A stretch of DNA of 64,000 nt from an uncultured Eubacteriales bacterium (GTDB lineage Bacteria; Bacillota; Clostridia; Oscillospirales; Acutalibacteraceae): the NCBI GenBank assembly GCA_949292775.1, contig CASFBL010000005.1:22058-86057 (forward strand), given 5' to 3'. Shown piece after piece: positions 62,757-64,000 of this stretch. The position numbers and the translations under genes are program-made. The notes under the pieces are model-generated. The model was not told where the DNA came from and did no database searches. It saw nothing but the letters and a program-made list of their open reading frames with translations. Within the stretch, counting starts at the first letter, position 1. Each line of letters opens with the position of its first letter.

Positions 62757-63611
62757 TTGCAGTGCCGTTTGGCGACAATCGAAGACAAGCCTGCGCTTTA
62801 CGCGCTTTGGCAAAAGACCTTCGGCGATGAAGCGACAGTCATTGACCGATTTTTCCGCTGTATCACGCCAAAGGATATTGTCGTCTGCGGCGAAAATGCG
62901 AACCCGGTTTCCGCCGTTTATATGCCGCGTGTGGATTTGCGCTGCGGTGAAAAAACGCTTTCGGCGGCTTATATTTACGCCGCCGCTACCGATACCGCTT
63001 ACCGCGGCAGGGGGCTAATGACCCGGCTTTTGCAGTTTGCCGCAGAAAATGCGCAGCGGCAAAGTTTAGACGGTCTGTTTTTGGTCCCGGCGGAACTTAC
63101 CTTGTTTGACTATTACGGCGCACGCGGATTTTTGCCGGCCTTTTCCAAAAAACTGGTGCAGTATTCGAGAACTGATTTACAGCCGCTTTGCGAAACTGCT
63201 GCCAAAGAGCTTCAAGCAAGCGCCCGCCAGTTTTTTGAAATCCGCGAACAAGCGCTTTTGGATGTTTGGCATCCGGCTTATCCGGAACCGATTTTAGATT
63301 TTTCCCTGTTCTTAAACCGCGAATACGGCGCCGAGACCATTTTCACCGACAGCGGCTATGCCGTTTATGAGATAACGGACGATGCCGTGCAGGTCACGGA
63401 TTTTTGCTTCCTGCAAAAGAAAGAGTCAGCCCTTTTGGGCGCGTTGTTCAGCCGCACCGACGCGTCACAGTTTATATTCTCCTTGCCGGCGTCAAGACAT
63501 CTCGGCGCATCATCCGGAAAAATTGTTTCCGGCGGCATGTGGCAGCCGCTTTCCGCTTTGGGAAAGAAAACCGAAATACAAAACGCCTATATCGGCATCA
63601 CTTTAGGCTGA
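62757..63611 (+). CDS. GNAT-family N-acetyltransferase, Eis-like
   Basis: The 284-residue protein has an N-terminal GNAT domain with the acetyl-CoA loop TAYRGRGLMTRLLQ (near 80-93) and a second, diverged C-terminal half, similar to Eis-type double-GNAT/SCP2 proteins. Substrate unknown; amines or antibiotics are possible. I choose TTG 62757 because GGTGATC pairs well with the 16S end; GTG 62748, overlapping the upstream stop by four bases, is the alternative. No ATG exists near the start. Confidence 0.82.
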   Translation: MQCRLATIEDKPALYALWQKTFGDEATVIDRFFRCITPKDIVVCGENANPVSAVYMPRVDLRCGEKTLSAAYIYAAATDTAYRGRGLMTRLLQFAAENAQRQSLDGLFLVPAELTLFDYYGARGFLPAFSKKLVQYSRTDLQPLCETAAKELQASARQFFEIREQALLDVWHPAYPEPILDFSLFLNREYGAETIFTDSGYAVYEITDDAVQVTDFCFLQKKESALLGALFSRTDASQFIFSLPASRHLGASSGKIVSGGMWQPLSALGKKTEIQNAYIGITLG

Positions 63612-63624
63612 AAGGAAGTTTCTT

Positions 63625-64000
63625 ATGATTTATGTGTTTTTAGCAGACGGCTTTGAAGAAATCGAAGCCCTCACGCCCGTCGATATCCTGCGCCGCGCAG
63701 GGCTTACCGTGCAAACGGTCGGCATTGGCAAAAAAGTGGTGACAAGCTCTCATAAAATTCCGGTCACAGCGGACATTACAGACGCCGAAATGGAATTAAA
63801 CCGTGATTTGCAAGCTGTGATTTTGCCCGGTGGCATGCCCGGAACAACCAATCTGGACGCAAGCGATGCAGTAGCGCGTGCACTCGAATTTGCAAAAGCA
63901 CACGACCTGTTGATTTGCGCGATTTGTGCGGCACCCTCTGTGCTTGGGCACAAAGGTCTGCTCTTCGGTAAAGAAGCGATTTGCTTCCCCGGGTTCGAGT
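63625..64000 (+). CDS. DJ-1/PfpI family protein, cut by the window edge
   Basis: The first 125 residues of a DJ-1/PfpI protein are visible, beginning MIYVFLADGFEEIEALTPVD. Glu near 14 and the nucleophile-elbow Cys in LLICAICAAPSVL match the DJ-1 catalytic site, and VILPGGMPGTTNL is typical. Such proteins act as deglycases, chaperones or oxidative-stress factors. AAAGGAAG precedes the ATG. It is the fourth gene of the tmk operon; its end lies outside the window. Confidence 0.85.
   Translation, partial: MIYVFLADGFEEIEALTPVDILRRAGLTVQTVGIGKKVVTSSHKIPVTADITDAEMELNRDLQAVILPGGMPGTTNLDASDAVARALEFAKAHDLLICAICAAPSVLGHKGLLFGKEAICFPGFE

Noticed and set aside
1-64000. CRISPR array, rRNA operon, prophage or complete insertion sequence
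   Set aside because: No regularly spaced repeats, rRNA-like sequence, phage structural genes or transposase with terminal inverted repeats were seen on reading through; only the RAYT gene is mobile-type.

Overview
The window looks like a chromosome segment of an anaerobic, probably gut-living Clostridia (Oscillospirales-like) bacterium. Supporting signs are strong AGGAGG-type ribosome binding sites, frequent TTG/GTG starts, TTGACA/TATAAT promoters with 17-base spacers, many T-tailed terminators, a flavin-dependent thymidylate synthase, a sodium-pumping decarboxylase beta subunit, a dockerin-tailed autolysin and a Gram-positive SOS box. Base composition is moderate by eye except for one clearly AT-rich islet near 55.9-57.85 kb. 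No rRNA, CRISPR array, phage or classical insertion sequence was seen.

Layout. 0-7 kb: end of a membrane protein, pyrE-radC, and an SOS-boxed uvrB-uvrA excision-repair operon. 7-12 kb (minus strand): an ABC transporter with its own two-component system, including candidate BceR-like response-regulator sites. 12-19.5 kb: a minus-strand glycerol-phosphate cluster (GlpA-like dehydrogenase with an extra N-terminal domain, flavin oxidoreductase, DUF1667 protein, FGGY kinase, alkyl-DHAP-synthase-like flavoprotein) with a divergent TetR regulator and a palindromic operator-like site. 19.7-27 kb: two paralogous GPH/MelB-type transporters with unusually long charged cytoplasmic tails, a leucine-rich-repeat lipoprotein and an AraC regulator. 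27-30 kb: pseudouridine synthase, PII-like protein plus cation/proton antiporter, and a small lipoprotein behind a possible attenuator.

30.4-39 kb is a myo-inositol catabolism operon (iolJ-C-B-D-E-A-G) interrupted between iolA and iolG by a REP-associated tyrosine transposase gene that itself carries two inverted REP-like hairpins. The operon has every enzyme from myo-inositol to acetyl-CoA plus DHAP, but no transporter or repressor. 39-50 kb is mostly single genes: a membrane M28 peptidase, aldose epimerase, uracil permease, plsY, DUF1294 protein, GHL10 protein, PadR plus lipoprotein, dockerin autolysin and cysK. 49-56 kb: phosphate transporter with DUF47 partner, decarboxylase beta subunit with a 55-residue gamma-like partner, a Gfo/Idh/MocA oxidoreductase and a GH29 fucosidase.

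At 55825 there is a tRNA-Arg(CCU) followed by an AT-rich islet with a single P-loop ATPase gene, the best candidate for horizontally acquired, possibly defence-related DNA. The right end carries a membrane-anchored metallophosphoesterase, a double-domain ThyX divergent from a dTMP kinase, two GNAT-fold genes and the start of a DJ-1/PfpI protein. Family names come from recognised motifs and remembered family features; no database search was possible.
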